A stretch of 64,000 bases of DNA from Nemania diffusa (GCA_038501195.1 JBBPUQ010000005.1:2294001-2358000); one strand, 5' to 3'. Shown: positions 34,783 through 47,160, counted from the stretch's first letter. Notes: generated by a model from the sequence alone, not told the origin. Made by a program: numbers and translations.

Positions 34783-35745
34783 TCAGACCCCAGCAATTGC
34801 ATTCATGATGACCTTAGGATTAAAATTCCCGCCGCAGAGCACGATTACACTAGTTTGACCGCCCAATGTATGCGCCATCTTACTAAAGCCCGCGAGGGCG
34901 AGGGCCGCGGAACCCTCGACAATCATGTTCTCCTTAAGAGCTAGTTCTTTTAAAGCCGCCTTGATCTCTGCCTCATCGCATTCGACGACGTGGTCGACAA
35001 CAGACATAGCCAGCGGGAGCGTGATCGTATCCGCGTCGATGCCCCCCGCCACAGCATCGGCGAGGGTATCGCGATGCTCTGTCTCAACTACATGACCCGC
35101 AGCCATGGATGCCGCCAGGGCCTTCGAGTTGGTTGCAGAAACGCCGTATATCTTCGTGCGGGGGCTGAAAGCCTTTGCGACTGCCCCAATACCGCTGATT
35201 AGGCCGCCGCCGCCCATGGAGATAAAAATATTATCCACGTGCTCGCATTGCTCTAGGATCTCGAGACCGATTGTCCCCTGACCTGCTATGATGTCGGGGT
35301 CATTGTAGGGCGAAATATAGGTGTACCCCTGCTCCTTGGCAAGCTTCTGTGCATGCTGTTCTGAGAGACCCGTCTCATTGCCATGTAGAATCACATCGAC
35401 CCCATACGCTCGGATCTTGTCCAGTTTTTCGGCCACCACCGTTTCCGGAAGTACGATGGTGAGGTTTTTAGAGAGGGCCTGAGCCGCAAACGCGGCGCCG
35501 ATTCCGTGATTGCCCGATGACGCCGTAATCAATCGTCCCGAATCAGGTTCAACAGACAACTTGGACATAGCCCCTCGGATTTTAAAAGATCCCGTTATTT
35601 GGAAATTCTCCAGTTTATATAAAACTTTTGCGTTAGTGGCCTTGTCCGCAGTCCTCGATGGAACTAGAGGGGTCTGGTAGATGTGCCCGCGAATGCGGCC
35701 CCTTGCTTGGACGACACCAGCTGCCGTTTTGAAATATGACTCCAT
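34783..35745 (-). CDS. PLP-dependent threonine dehydratase / serine racemase-like enzyme, 1 exon, 320 aa
   Basis: Fold-type II pyridoxal-phosphate enzyme acting on hydroxy-amino acids, by deamination of Ser/Thr or racemisation of Ser. The PLP lysine is in GSFKIRGA (about residue 55), the substrate loop is SSGNHG, the phosphate-binding glycine loop is GGGGLISG, and the C-terminal CGGN matches the family. At 320 aa it lacks the ACT-type regulatory domain of biosynthetic threonine deaminase, so it fits the short catabolic or racemase-like class. No intron is needed. The two reactions cannot be told apart from sequence alone. Confidence 0.92.
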   Translation of the reverse strand: MESYFKTAAGVVQARGRIRGHIYQTPLVPSRTADKATNAKVLYKLENFQITGSFKIRGAMSKLSVEPDSGRLITASSGNHGIGAAFAAQALSKNLTIVLPETVVAEKLDKIRAYGVDVILHGNETGLSEQHAQKLAKEQGYTYISPYNDPDIIAGQGTIGLEILEQCEHVDNIFISMGGGGLISGIGAVAKAFSPRTKIYGVSATNSKALAASMAAGHVVETEHRDTLADAVAGGIDADTITLPLAMSVVDHVVECDEAEIKAALKELALKENMIVEGSAALALAGFSKMAHTLGGQTSVIVLCGGNFNPKVIMNAIAGV

Positions 35746-36403
35746 GCCTATCTTGTCAGCCGGATTTCTGCTTCATCGCTTTCAGTAGTTGAAGATGACA
35801 ACCGGGCTCAGAAAGGCAAGAATACGGGGTAGAGGAAAGCAGATACTCGTCCAGGCATTCTTAGCCTATGTACCTAGACGAGTACCTACCTATGCGTTTT
35901 TACCCCTCTCTATCATACAGCAGCTACCAGAAGTGGGGCAATACAATATAGTGCTCCAGTAGGGTAACAGTAGACAGTACCTACCTAGGTAAAAAGGCCG
36001 CGAGAGAGAGTCGATTGGCCTTGGGTCGCTGTCTTGTAAAATACTCGGACTAGGTAATCATCTAGTTACTTACACTTATTAGGTCGTTTCTACACTAGAA
36101 AAAAATGAGTTTCTTACGCATCACCAAAATTTATTAGCTCTCTTTAGGTGATCGACCGACCGTAACTATTAAGAGATGGGGACATGTACGATTGCCCACA
36201 GGTAGACTGTAACGTGTAAGTATAGACACGTGGTAGTAAGCGATTATGTCCTACGCATCTATTTTGTATAAGTACGCTAGCGCCAGGGCTGAAATCTAGA
36301 ACTTAATATGCTAGACGAAGAGGTGATCTGCTACATACATTAGGTACATCGTGGTGAATATAGGCGAGAGCAAATACTAAGCCCTGGTAAGTCCTACATA
36401 GCT

Positions 36404-36464
36404 GAGCACTCGTCCAGGCCAATAGCGCATCAGACCTAAGCAGGAGCGGCGCTGGCCCTAAGGA
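36404..36464 (+). repeat. Dispersed repeat, copy 2 (ACTCGTCCAGGC core)
   Basis: Second, diverged copy of the element described at 32197-32251, in the same orientation, followed by an A-run and low-GC DNA. This could be the head of a degraded non-autonomous element, but no complete element can be outlined. Confidence 0.6.
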
Positions 36465-38253
36465 TCGGGGGGTTTGGGAGAAAAAAAAAACATAAAATCA
36501 ATAATTTATACGATTATGATTTTAAAAATGTTTATTATATAGCAAGTTTTATGCCTTTATTATTTTTATTTAATATAGCATAAACTAAGTATGCAGCTAT
36601 AACGTGTTTAGCCACGAGAGACAACTTGGTGTGTTCCGTTTGTCGCTATTATTTAGCTGGTTGTTTCGAAACCCCGGCCCTATGTACGTAGGTAGTACCC
36701 GTGTAAAAGACCTTTGAGCGTTATAGTGCGAGGGTCTACATAATATACCCAAGTACCATCTCAAATCCAAGATATTTTTTTTAACACCTAACGCTTGCCT
36801 CATCATCTTAAGTTATATACTATATGTAGGTTTTCGAGCGTAAAAGCATCGTACTTACAAGTATGCGTGAGAGTGTACCTACATTATGTACCTAATAAAA
36901 TGTCCACAGTATCTAAAAACATGACATGAGCCTAGGTACATACACTATTCCATAGTTATACTACTGTACGTAGGGCTGAGTGAGCGATGCCTGAATGTGA
37001 ACCATTGGGCTGGCTCCTGCGCAGAAGATTAAAAAATTTTACATGACAGTATTTACATATACCTATTGCATGGTATCTGCACTGCCCTGTTTACCCGAGC
37101 ATGTCGAGTTCCAACAGGCAACAAGTAGCGAGGCACCCATTGCTAGCTCAGGGGTCAAAGCTGTTATGTGTAGTCTAGTGCAGGTGAGGCTGAATTACTT
37201 ACCTACATAGTACCTATTACAAACACAACACATCTAAGTATGCACACACATGCAGGACTATTTTATACCAACTCGACGCATTCGTATTCGACGGCCATCG
37301 AACACTCCAGCATGCTTTCTTGTAAGTATCTGATATATGTAGATAAGCATACAGCCGAGAGATGCGGGAATAGTTAGCTAGGAGAAACGCTAATGAAATC
37401 AAGGTTTGCCAATCTCACTTGGCTAGGAATAAGTCTTCCGCCTCCCGGTAGTGTGGCTGCAGCTAACAATGTCCTGTAGAATAAGCTAGGAGGAGCTTAT
37501 CACAAGCTGACTCCAGCGACTCCATTGCGCTACAGCATGCGCCTAGACACTAGATACACTAAGTATACTCAGGCCACAAGTTTGATCTCGATGAAGAACG
37601 GCGCGAAGCAGTACTCAATTTACCTCAGAGTACTATACATAGTGTAAAAACATACTTAGACCAGAGTTCATTGGGACAGACGTAAGAATGCCTAGCTCCA
37701 CTTGTGATATTAACAACCGTGATGATGTCGGGAATGACCCAGGCGCCTTTTCTTCGATATGATATTATGCTAAGCGTCTGAATTACTCGCACTCCGAGTC
37801 TCCTAGAAATGAAATTTTCTCTACCGATATAGTTCGTCTCTTCCTACCCATTCGGTCTAGAAAGCATTAGGCGCTCATCGTCCCACAACTTTGTATTCGT
37901 AGACTTCGAAGTACAGCCGCTCCTTTTCGCTCTCGCCCAACCCCACTCAGCCGTAGCTCACATCATACGCACGTCTCGCTGTTTCCACGACATGGCTGTC
38001 TTTAATCTCGTAGTATGGCCGAATAAGAAAGAGGAGGGGGAGATATATCCTCTCTATCGCTATGATGGGAGTGTGCAATTTCTACATGTTCATTATTTTC
38101 CCCGTGTGCGAGATGGCCCGGCAGTGGCGGGCATATTCTCGCGTAATATTCGTCATACAGTACATGTGAGCAGATCAACGCCCCGAGACTCCACGGCCTA
38201 GTCTAGGACTCAACCGATCCGAACGGCCCGAGAATGGGAGCATTGTCAGCGAG

Positions 38254-38469
38254 TTAATCAATAATCAATAACAAGCCCTTCTCTCTGTGTCCGGCGCTCC
38301 TCGAGGAGTCTCTTCTGTCGTCGTCGCATGCAGGGGAAAAAACGAAGACGCAGCTGCCAACGATAAACGGTACGACCAGCCCCGCAGCAATGGCTGTGCT
38401 ACTATTCGGCGGCCCATCTGAGTGTGACGAGTTCGTCAGCTTGGAGGGATCACTCGTAGTTTCATTCAT
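38254..38469 (-). CDS. Doubtful small membrane-protein ORF, 71 aa
   Basis: A short open frame with a Ser/Thr/Asn-rich start, one hydrophobic stretch (AIAAGLVVPFIVGSCVFVF) and a basic-acidic tail. A TATATAA-like element lies about 70 bases upstream on the same strand. No homologue is recognised. It could equally be a chance ORF or the last exon of a receptor-like gene whose other exons I cannot find. Confidence 0.2.
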   Translation of the reverse strand: MNETTSDPSKLTNSSHSDGPPNSSTAIAAGLVVPFIVGSCVFVFSPACDDDRRDSSRSAGHREKGLLLIID

Positions 38470-39195
38470 CGGCTATCAGCATCTTATTAGATAGTCCGGG
38501 GAACACTAGCAGCGAAAGGCTTACGAGATATCGTGGCGTTTATATAGTTTTCCAGCCATTATCATCATCTCCATTTTTCGGTAGTATCGCGAAAGAAGGC
38601 GAAGATACAATAACGAGCCCTGTTGCCATGCCCCCTACTTGCCGCCCTAAAACTTGGAGTTCGTACATAGCGGTTGAGAGAAGCGGGAGAGGAAAAGGTA
38701 CGTCTCGTCTATCTAGAGGAACAAGCCATCGATCAGTCCGTCTATATTGTTGTTAATAGCACGCGAAATCCTCTCAAAAATGTCCAAACCACTAGAACGG
38801 TCCGCCCCTAGAGTGTTTGTATTATAATCGCTTGTTTTCTTTAATACTCGTGTGCGAATGACTAGGGGATAGTGTGTTGCGTTCGAATCATCTTAGTCTA
38901 ACAATAGATTACTATGCAGCGTAATATCACTGAAACTGTTGTGAAAAGATGGCATAGCGAGTTCCTAGTAGCTACGCAGCATGAGTAGATATATATTTTG
39001 CTCATTCCTCTCCTTTACATATGAGTTCATATTATAGAATCATTTGTACCGATCAAGTCAGCCTTCAGGTACGAGATGGTATGGCGTTTTTAACAAGAGC
39101 GATAAGACCTGATTAATTTGTCAATCATGGGGGGAGGGGGGGGGGGAATGTTAAACTCCAATTCATAAAATACATAAATCTTCAAGTGAGTGAGG

Positions 39196-39223
39196 TATAT
39201 ATATATGCGTGCGCGTGTGTGTA
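39196..39223. repeat. TA/CG/GT alternating dinucleotide tract
   Basis: A run of TATATATATA passes into TGCGTGCGCGTGTGTGT. Strict purine-pyrimidine alternation over about 28 bases is a simple repeat with Z-DNA-forming character. Nearby (39129-39147) is a nearly uninterrupted G-run. Confidence 0.7.
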
Positions 39224-41282
39224 TTTAGCTACACATATTTATAGTCGATCTGCCTATTAGACGTAACCCTCTCTATGCGCATGAGAAAATCCTAAGCAAA
39301 TCACCTTTCATCGTGTTTCCCTACGGACGATGTTTTTACACGATAAATAAGCCTGGATGGACATGTCTCCATATCCAGATTTATCTGTCTTCGTATCACC
39401 AAGTGTTCGGGTCGCTTGTCTGGATAAAGTGAAGTCTATATCGTCAACCAATAACAATCCAAAGTGATTCTTGATAAACTTTCTATCACTACCACTACGA
39501 TGGAACGTGTGATGTGTGTCCCCTGGCTGCGATCCGAACAAACGAATTGCGTATCTGGAGAATTTCATATATATATTCTACATCTAGGGAACTAACTTCA
39601 TTCGTGCTTGACAATGAAGGGCACTTTTACTTGTCACTCCTGCTTGCGTATTCAGGGAGTTCTCCCTTTCTCGATAAGTTAGTAACATGCATGTCAGAGG
39701 TCCGTTCCACAGAGCCCCTCTCCCTCCTGTTGCTCTCAATAAGTTGGAATCGTCTCGTATTCTAACGATTGCATGATATTCGAAGAAATATAAGACGGAG
39801 AAAGCGGTACCGGATTAACTAACCACTGTGGTGGTAATTATTATTATTTAGTAGTCACTGGCGACTTGCTAGCTATATGACCGAGCATCGACACAGACTT
39901 AGCTGGGATAAATACATAACGGTCTAGACAGTATGTCTAAGTAGGTGCTACATTAATAGCTCTAAGTACCAAGGGAGTATCATATTTAGGCCGAGATCAT
40001 CCAAAATGTCTCTAGTCTACGCAAGGACCTATCAAGTCCCTAGGGTGACGGCGCTCGTTCTACGCCGCGTGTTTGTTTTATCCCTTGCTGAGTCCAGTCA
40101 CAACTAGCTTCGGGAGCTACTCGTTGCCCAGTGGCCTCTTGTGGGATCGGACAAAGCCATAAAATAACACATGATCCGTTTGATGCACTAGTATCTATTA
40201 TGACTGGTTTGTACCGACTCACACAATATACAACCCAAGAGACTTGATCATAATCAACCGTCCCAGAAAATATTTCATTGTAGGACGAAGGATAATTATC
40301 TGATTGTTAAAAACATATGACAGCTCTAGTTTCGGCATGCCTAGCTAAGGCGTGTGAAAAAAAGGATAGCAAGGGAATAGTTATATGGTGTATAAATTAA
40401 TAGACATCCTAGTACCATATCCCTAGCGGCCCAGGGAACCCACCGCACTGTTTTATGTTTCACATGCTGTCGAGGGGTTTTCAGCAAAAAAAAAAGTGAC
40501 ACGTCTGTAGAGTAATGGCTAGTAAATAGAATATACCAGACATGTATAAGCTTTAGGGGCTAGTAAAATGGACAATATGCATCGTTACTTCCATCACGCA
40601 CTAGAAGATAGTCTTAAGGTAATATTCTCCAAATATTTCTCAACGGTCAATATTCCTATCAGCACTTGCGTAATATTAATGAAAACTTCGGTGCATGGTA
40701 AAATATATCATGTATTAAGACGACGTTCAGTACAGAAATTCATGGGGGTTTCTATATCGTGAAAATAACCTTAATAAATGCTCCTCGATGAAGTAAGATA
40801 TGCCGCTGTACGACGAACACTTTGGGCACACCAAATGTGTCGTGGAACACATTTGCGGAGGGGGAGGGGTGAATATCCCCAGCGATCGAGTCGTCAATAT
40901 GGCCTTGCCTCATAGTTAGTTAGTCATTTTCGAAGCCGGCCGTCCCTTGACTGGTTCTCAGACCCAGTACCCTGGGTTTTGTACCAGGGCATTCGCGAAT
41001 TGAAACCAAGGGCTAAGCGCTATTGCAACAGCTGGACAGTTGTCATTCCGCTAGGGTATCCTAGGAGTTGTCGCACAGGTGAATAATAACTAGCGGTGCC
41101 TCTCTGTTTACAGAGAAGTAGGGTGAAGCACGCGCTAGAGAAAATATATATACGCATACATCGCCTATAGGCTCCGATTTATACCCATCACTAGTTAATA
41201 TCACCCTCGATACGTTGCCTCGTACCACAAACTCACCTAACGTACATCTCCCCACTTCGACGAGATCCCTACGAATGGCATT

Positions 41283-42371
41283 ATGGCACTACCCTATATT
41301 TGTCTCGGCAACGGTGTTTGGAATGGGAGAATAGCCAATATTCGTTTGAGCTGGAAGGTAGCCGCAAAAAAACAACTAGCCCAACATGCTAGGGAGCAAG
41401 GAGTAGATGCGTTGGTTTTGAAAGCCGTGTCGGAGCACTTGATATACCGGCTTACTCACAGAATGGGCGGCAAAAAGGCTGTTATTAAGTAAGTAGCTGC
41501 TCTCAAAACAATAGCTATGGGTTTCCTTCTCAATGACTATAATACATACGAAGTCTAGTTCTTCTAGATTCCGCGTCGTCGTTCGTATAGTCGGTAACAA
41601 ATGGAATACCTCTGACGGGTTCTTTTGTCAAACATGTGTCAAAAGTTAGACAAGCTAACTGGGGACTGGTAACTGTCGTATAGGAGCCCTCCGCACGAAT
41701 TTGCCATGCCGAAACCTGACAAGCTATACATGTCAGGCCACATTATTCCATCACGCGGGTTCGAGATCCAGCAAGTGCGTATATATTTAGATGCGACAAA
41801 GCCGGCACCGAAGAGATTCGAAGAACTGGAAGTGGTTGGAGAGGCAGTCTTAATTGCTATCGGTGTCCCTCGTGCCCTTGTCTTGAATCTGGATTACTCA
41901 TGGGGTATAGGTGTTGAAGCATGGACCGGTCCGACCATAGGAGGATACCAATCATCGTGGAGTTCGGGTTATGGGTCTTCGTACGAAATGCCTATTTACA
42001 TGGGCACACCGAGAGTGAATCCCGTTTATACACGCCCGACTCCTCATCGAATGAACCCAACAGCTGCAGAATTCTACCCCAGCACGACGGCTGATCCAGC
42101 AAACGAAACTCAAACCGGGGCCTTCTTAAGTGCGAGCCAGAGCCCTATTACCCCTTTTTCAGATCAGCACCCCGATGACATGTATTCAAACCAGAGTGCC
42201 GGATATATTGAAACGAGTGGGTATTTCGGTACCCAATTTGATCCCACATCTCTTATTGCTTCAACCCAAGACAACGCAGGCTGCATATGGGACCCATACA
42301 CACAGAGGTGGCAATATTACAACTACAATACGCAACAGTGGGAGTTCCCAGGCCTATTCGGGTATTTCTAG
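41283..42371 (+). CDS. Unrecognised protein, 2 exons, about 297 aa
   Basis: Exon 1 is 41283-41488 with a GTAAGT donor; a gctaac branch site and TATAG acceptor precede exon 2 (41684-42371). Phase fits exactly (68 codons plus 2 bases, then G), which supports the join although no family guided it. The N-terminal 70 residues are basic and helical (WKVAAKKQLAQHAREQGVDA). The middle is Ser/Tyr/Pro/Thr-rich and probably disordered. The C-terminus is aromatic-rich: GCIWDPYTQRWQYYNYN then TQQWEFPG, loosely like a WW or OCRE-type aromatic motif, suggesting a protein- or RNA-interaction role. I do not recognise it. It lies alone between a gene desert and AT-rich DNA, so it may be lineage-specific. Confidence 0.55.
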
Positions 42372-45266
42372 GACAATCATTGATTGAGTCTTTAATGCTC
42401 TGAACATCCTGCGACGAGAAATCGCCGCTTGATGAAAGGGATGAAATATATATCATCAGGTATATGTTTAACTTGTGTTCCGGCTTATTGGTTTTGTCGT
42501 CGATCAGAAGTGCAACACTATACTACAATACTACTGTGCAGAGGTAGAATGCTGTAAACAATGGGACCTTGATGGCTTGCAGCTATTATACGTACCGCTA
42601 CATTTCTGCAGAGGTTGGTTTTTTTAGCACTATGCTACCACGACGTCTTACTAGAACTTCTTACTTTATTTGAGATTTACTTTAGTTATATCTATTGTTT
42701 GCAAAGATCTTTGCTTTATCCTCGAGTCTATAAATAGTTGCTAGACAGACATACTACTACTTGCAACTGAGTACTCTATATCCATTCCTGGAAAGTATAA
42801 GTTAGTTCCATCGCGCATGGGGAAAGGATCGGTACAAGCTAGATCTGCTTCAAAAGGTGGGAGGTAAAACTATGTTGTTTCTAGATAGTATAAACAATAT
42901 AGTACTAGCCTCGCTGTATATTTTGACAATATCTTCGCATGATTCGCAATCAGCATGTTCAGTTTAGTATGTATACAGAGGAATGAAGGCTAGTAAACCA
43001 CACAATTGTGTAACTCTGGCCCTAGGGAGGAGCATTAGACATTTGCACCAACTAAGGATAAAGACAAATATAGCATTTATGGGTGCGGTATAGCATGAGT
43101 AATCGATTCTAGGTAGTTATACTTGCTTCCCTTGCTAATTATTAGACCTAAAGCCCCTAGTAAGGCGACTCACTAATGAGATAATAAGAACTCTACCTAA
43201 GAACTGCGACGTGTAATAAATACAACTATATCCAGCGGGATTATACCTAAACGCAATATCGTACCGCCACGCCATCACTAAAAGAAAACCCGAAAGAGCC
43301 ACAAGTTCTAGCCTTAAAATTTCGTGATACGTGTTAGTCCGATGTTAGATACCCTATATATTTTCTCCTTTTGGTCGGCGTACTATATTACGATTCTTGG
43401 GTTTTAATCTTAATTTTATTTTTTTTCTCGGTAAAATCTAACGCTGAAATTCCCCTGCAGTCCTGATTCTCTGGGACTGTCTTGTATGGTCTTCTAACGA
43501 CTCGGCAGATTTTTTACAAGGCCGTTTTAATTCGTGAGACTGCGTAGTGCTACCAGAGGAAAGACTAAAAGCTAACAGATCTTACCAGGATTGTATATCT
43601 TTATAATATATGTTTTTTTTAAAAAAAACAGACTTAAAAACCGCTAGTTTATAGCTTCAATTATATTTAAAGATCAACATAAGCAAGCAGGTAACTATAA
43701 AGCTGAAGATCTTTAAAAGACATTTTGACCTTATATATACAAAACTGTTGTGGTTATAAAATGTGCACATACGCGGCAACGTGCTAGCGTGCGGCATTTT
43801 TGCTATTAGCAGGAATATAAGCGTGTCAAATAAAAAAAAATAAAAAAAAAATAAAAAAGATCAAAGGGCCAAAAAATAAAGTATTTATTAAAAAAAAGTA
43901 AACTTTAACATCTAGCAACAGGATACTTGAAACTTTTAATTAAGCAACAAAGTAGGTTTTAAAAAAAGCTTTTAATTGAAAGAGGTAATAGGTCACGTGT
44001 AGGGAGGGCCATACGTACATATACCAACAAAACTATTTTTTCTCCAATTCCGTTTTTAAAAAACAGTTTATAAAATAAAAAAACTATAATATATGTATAT
44101 ATTCTTAGCTTAACTAGTTTTATTATTAGTTTAATTAATATATATGGACCTAATTAACTTAACTGCATTCAATTGACTTGACTGCATTTGATTGACTTGA
44201 CTGCATTTGATTGATTTGATTGATTTGATTGACTTGACTAGACTAGACCTGACTGACCTACTGACTGGACTGGACCTGACTGGACCTAACTAGACCTAAC
44301 TGACCTACTACCTAAGTAATTTAACCAGACTTAATTAACCTATTGATTTAATTGACTTAAGTCTAGTTAAGTCTAGTCCAGTCAGTAGGTCCGGTCAGTA
44401 GGTCAGTCAGGTCTAGTCTAGTCAAGTCAATCAAATCAATCAAATCAATCAAATGCAGTCAAGTCAATCAAATGCAGTCAAGTCAATTGAATGCAGTTAA
44501 GTTAATTAGGTCTATATATATTAATTAAACTAATAATAAAGCTAGTTAAGCTAAGAATATATACATATATTATAGTTTTTTTATTTTGCAAACTGTTTTT
44601 TAAAAACGAAAATTGGAGAAAAAATAGTTTTGTCGGTATATGTACGTATGGCCCACCGTCCACGTGCGGTAGATTAAGGAATCAGAAATCGGCATACCTA
44701 ACACTGACACGGGTATTTCATCTTATTCCGAGGCAGCAGAACTTTTTGAATAGTAAATAGTCGTTTAGATGACTCGCAAGACATTGCTGTAAGTTTCCAA
44801 ACAGAACCTATAAGTTATTTATAGCTGGTGGCTGGCTGTAGTTTATGAAGTGCTTTTTCGAGGTTGGGCTCGGCTACTATACGGCCTGCTGATTACCTCG
44901 CAGTTTTTCATCGCCGCTATTATTCGAAAACAACCTAACAATTTGATTTACTAGTTTCTTTCCTTCTTCTTCTTCGTTTTTTTTTTCTCTTTTCAGAAGC
45001 GGGGATAGCCTCAGACCAAAAGACTGCCAAACTGTCATCCCCAGGAAGTAGAGCCCCTAATACTCTGCACAAAATACCATCGCTAGAAACAATTGTGACA
45101 TGATGGTTGCTAAATTGAATAATCAACGTAAAATTCATATTATTACTAGAAACATGTCTAACTTTCCATAGGCACAGACGTGAAATAGCAGTGTAGTAAT
45201 ATATTGTTCTAGGAGGTGCGGTTTAGCTGAACGACGAAGATTCCCAGCGATGGAACAATGAGATAT
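42372..45266. other. AT-rich spacer left of the biosynthetic cluster
   Basis: About 2.9 kb of very AT-rich DNA (strongest 43370-44640) with poly-A/poly-T runs and a large foldback element in its right half. No gene. The composition is what one sees in degraded repeat DNA of fungi with repeat-induced point mutation, though no source element is identifiable. Confidence 0.6.
44006..44654. mobile_element. Foldback (long terminal inverted repeat) element, about 650 bp
   Basis: The left arm (44006-44265) and right arm (44394-44654) are inverted copies about 260 bp long with fewer than ten differences by eye. They begin GGGCCATACGTACATATACC. A 128-bp centre separates them. The inner parts of the arms are themselves built from tandem TTGACTTGACTGCATTTGA-like words. 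CACGTG flanks both sides (43994-43999 and 44661-44666) and may be a 6-bp target duplication or the last part of the inverted repeats; because it is a palindrome the two readings cannot be separated. No ORF is present, so it is non-autonomous. Confidence 0.88.
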
Positions 45267-47160
45267 TCAATCACGATCCAATGACCGCTTCCGCATTTTC
45301 ACAATAACATCTCTATCTAAGCTCACAATTCCCCGGCACTCAGCCTTCTCCATCCCGGGCCCTCGATGAGATGGCGTGGTGCCGTCCAGGAAAGAGTAGC
45401 GCTCGAATTGAAGTTCGAATCGTATGATGACCATGGCGACTGCTGCCAGGATCTCGTGCTTTGCAAAGAAGCGCCCCGGGCAGATCACACTGCCACCACC
45501 ATAGGGACAGTAGTCGCCCAGTTTGATCTTGGTCTTAGTCGCCTCCATATGAAGAAACCTCTCAGCCCAGAACTCACGGGCGCCTGGGTGGTGTTGTGAG
45601 CTGGAGAGCCCTGAGGAGGCATCTTGGTTCCAAACGCTCTCGTCCACGTGCGAGAGCCAGCTAGGAGCAAGTATAAAATTTCCCTTCTTGAGCGTGTAGC
45701 CGTGGACGTCGATGTCCTGACGCAAGCGCCGAGAGATGGGTATGCTAGAACGCAGGCGAAGACACTCGCTGTACACTGAGTTGAGTAAGGGCAGTTTTGT
45801 CAGCGCGGCAATATCGATTTTGTCCAGGGATGTTCGTCCGCTGAGACTCTTGCCGGGGAAAACTGCAGCGGCCTCGATCTCATCACGCAGGCGCTCCAGC
45901 AGGCGCGGGTCTTGCACCATTTCGATAAGCATGTATGCCGTCATCGGAATTGCGTTGGCGTTGATGGCCCAAATCAGACCCATGTGCATTGCCGCTCGCC
46001 CCTCGAAGCTTATGCCGTAGTCAACTAGTGCGGCATTGCGTTCGCGCACGAGGCGGTGCCCGAAATTCTCGTCCCAGTCTGCATCGGTGTCCGGCATGGA
46101 TGTAGCAGCTTCGGTGGCCTCTCGTAGCCACGCTTTAGTTACCTCGAGAGTGTGGTCGCGGGCCGCCCAGCCCTTGCGGCACATGAAACGCGGCATGCCC
46201 TGGAGCAGTGTCATGAAGGCTGCGTCATATTCCCAGAATGTGCTGGCAAATGGGATCTGGCGGTGCCTATCTGACACTTGTTTCCCGAGTCTTAGTATGC
46301 GTGGCCCTACCAGAGTGACTGTCGAGGCATTGAACTGGAACTGTTGCAGAAAGGCGTAGATGCCCGTACTCGTACTGGTCAAGTCGTTACCGCATGCCCA
46401 CGGCACTGACTCAAGCTGCTTGCTAAACTCCTCAACAAATTTGTTTGTAAGAAAGTCCACTGCACTCCTTTCTGTCAGGTTTGAGAGGTATATGCCGTGG
46501 AGCTTGTGCCAGATCCTCGCTTCCTGTGGGAGGTCAGACAGGGGAACAGAGCCGGTGCCAGAGTCGTCCAGTCCAAGCTTTTCCGCGTCTGTCAGTGGAA
46601 GTCCTTTGACCATTTGCGCGATGCGCAGTTGCATGAACTCAAAGGATAGATGCCGAGAGTTCTTGAATATCGCCTGGATGTTGTCCGCTCCCATGATCAG
46701 GTACATGGTGATGGGTCCAAGCCGCATAGTCACTGGGCCCTTTTCTGGCCGTTTGGACCTTGATAGTCCATTTACAGTCAGCATCCGATCAATGGCGCAG
46801 CTAAACGTACGAAGGAACATAGTATACGAACAGCGTTTGTTCATAGAACTTGTGAGGATCTGTTACCATGGACACTGCGTTTCCGACCCATGGCAACCAG
46901 TATGGCAGCTTTGGAGGCTCGTTCCCCAGAAAACGATAGCTGAGGCCACTGGTCAGGTAGAATCGGCCCCATGTAAACAGATAGGTGATAGTTAAAATAA
47001 TTCCAGGGACGAGGAAGATTGGAATCAGAATATGAGTGAGTAATGATAGATTACGATAACTTTGGGCCGCATTATGGTGCGAACTAAACGCCACGGATCT
47101 GTTCACTATGTCGAAGCTGCTGTTCAATGGCATAGGACACTCTACTGCTATAGACTCCAT
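45267..47160 (-). CDS. Cytochrome P450, CYP7/CYP8-like, 2 exons, about 613 aa
   Basis: Membrane-bound monooxygenase, first gene of the cluster. Exons (minus strand): 47160-46811 and 46758-45267, with a 52-nt GTACGT..AAG intron between the N-terminal proline region (PPKLPYWLPWVGNA) and KGPVTMRLGPITMYLIMG. A membrane anchor (LSLLTHILIPIFLVPGIIL) precedes it. The I-helix reads WAINANAIP, with no Thr but an Asn-x3-Pro arrangement as in the CYP7/8 group. ECLR is the ExxR pair, and the heme loop is YGGGSVICPGRFFA with the ligand Cys. The frame stays open up to 47295; I chose the Met of MESIAVEC, and an even later Met (47133) is possible. The length before the anchor is unusual. The CYP7-like type hints at a sterol or terpenoid substrate. 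Confidence 0.85.

Larger units (their letters stand above)
35746..41282. other. Gene desert of about 5.5 kb
   Basis: The longest gene-free stretch. It is AT-rich in patches (36480-36600) and holds TAGGTA words, a second copy of a dispersed repeat, a G-run at 39129-39147 and an alternating purine-pyrimidine tract (39196-39223). Only one weak small ORF with a TATA-like element (38254-38469) deserves mention. Confidence 0.5.
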
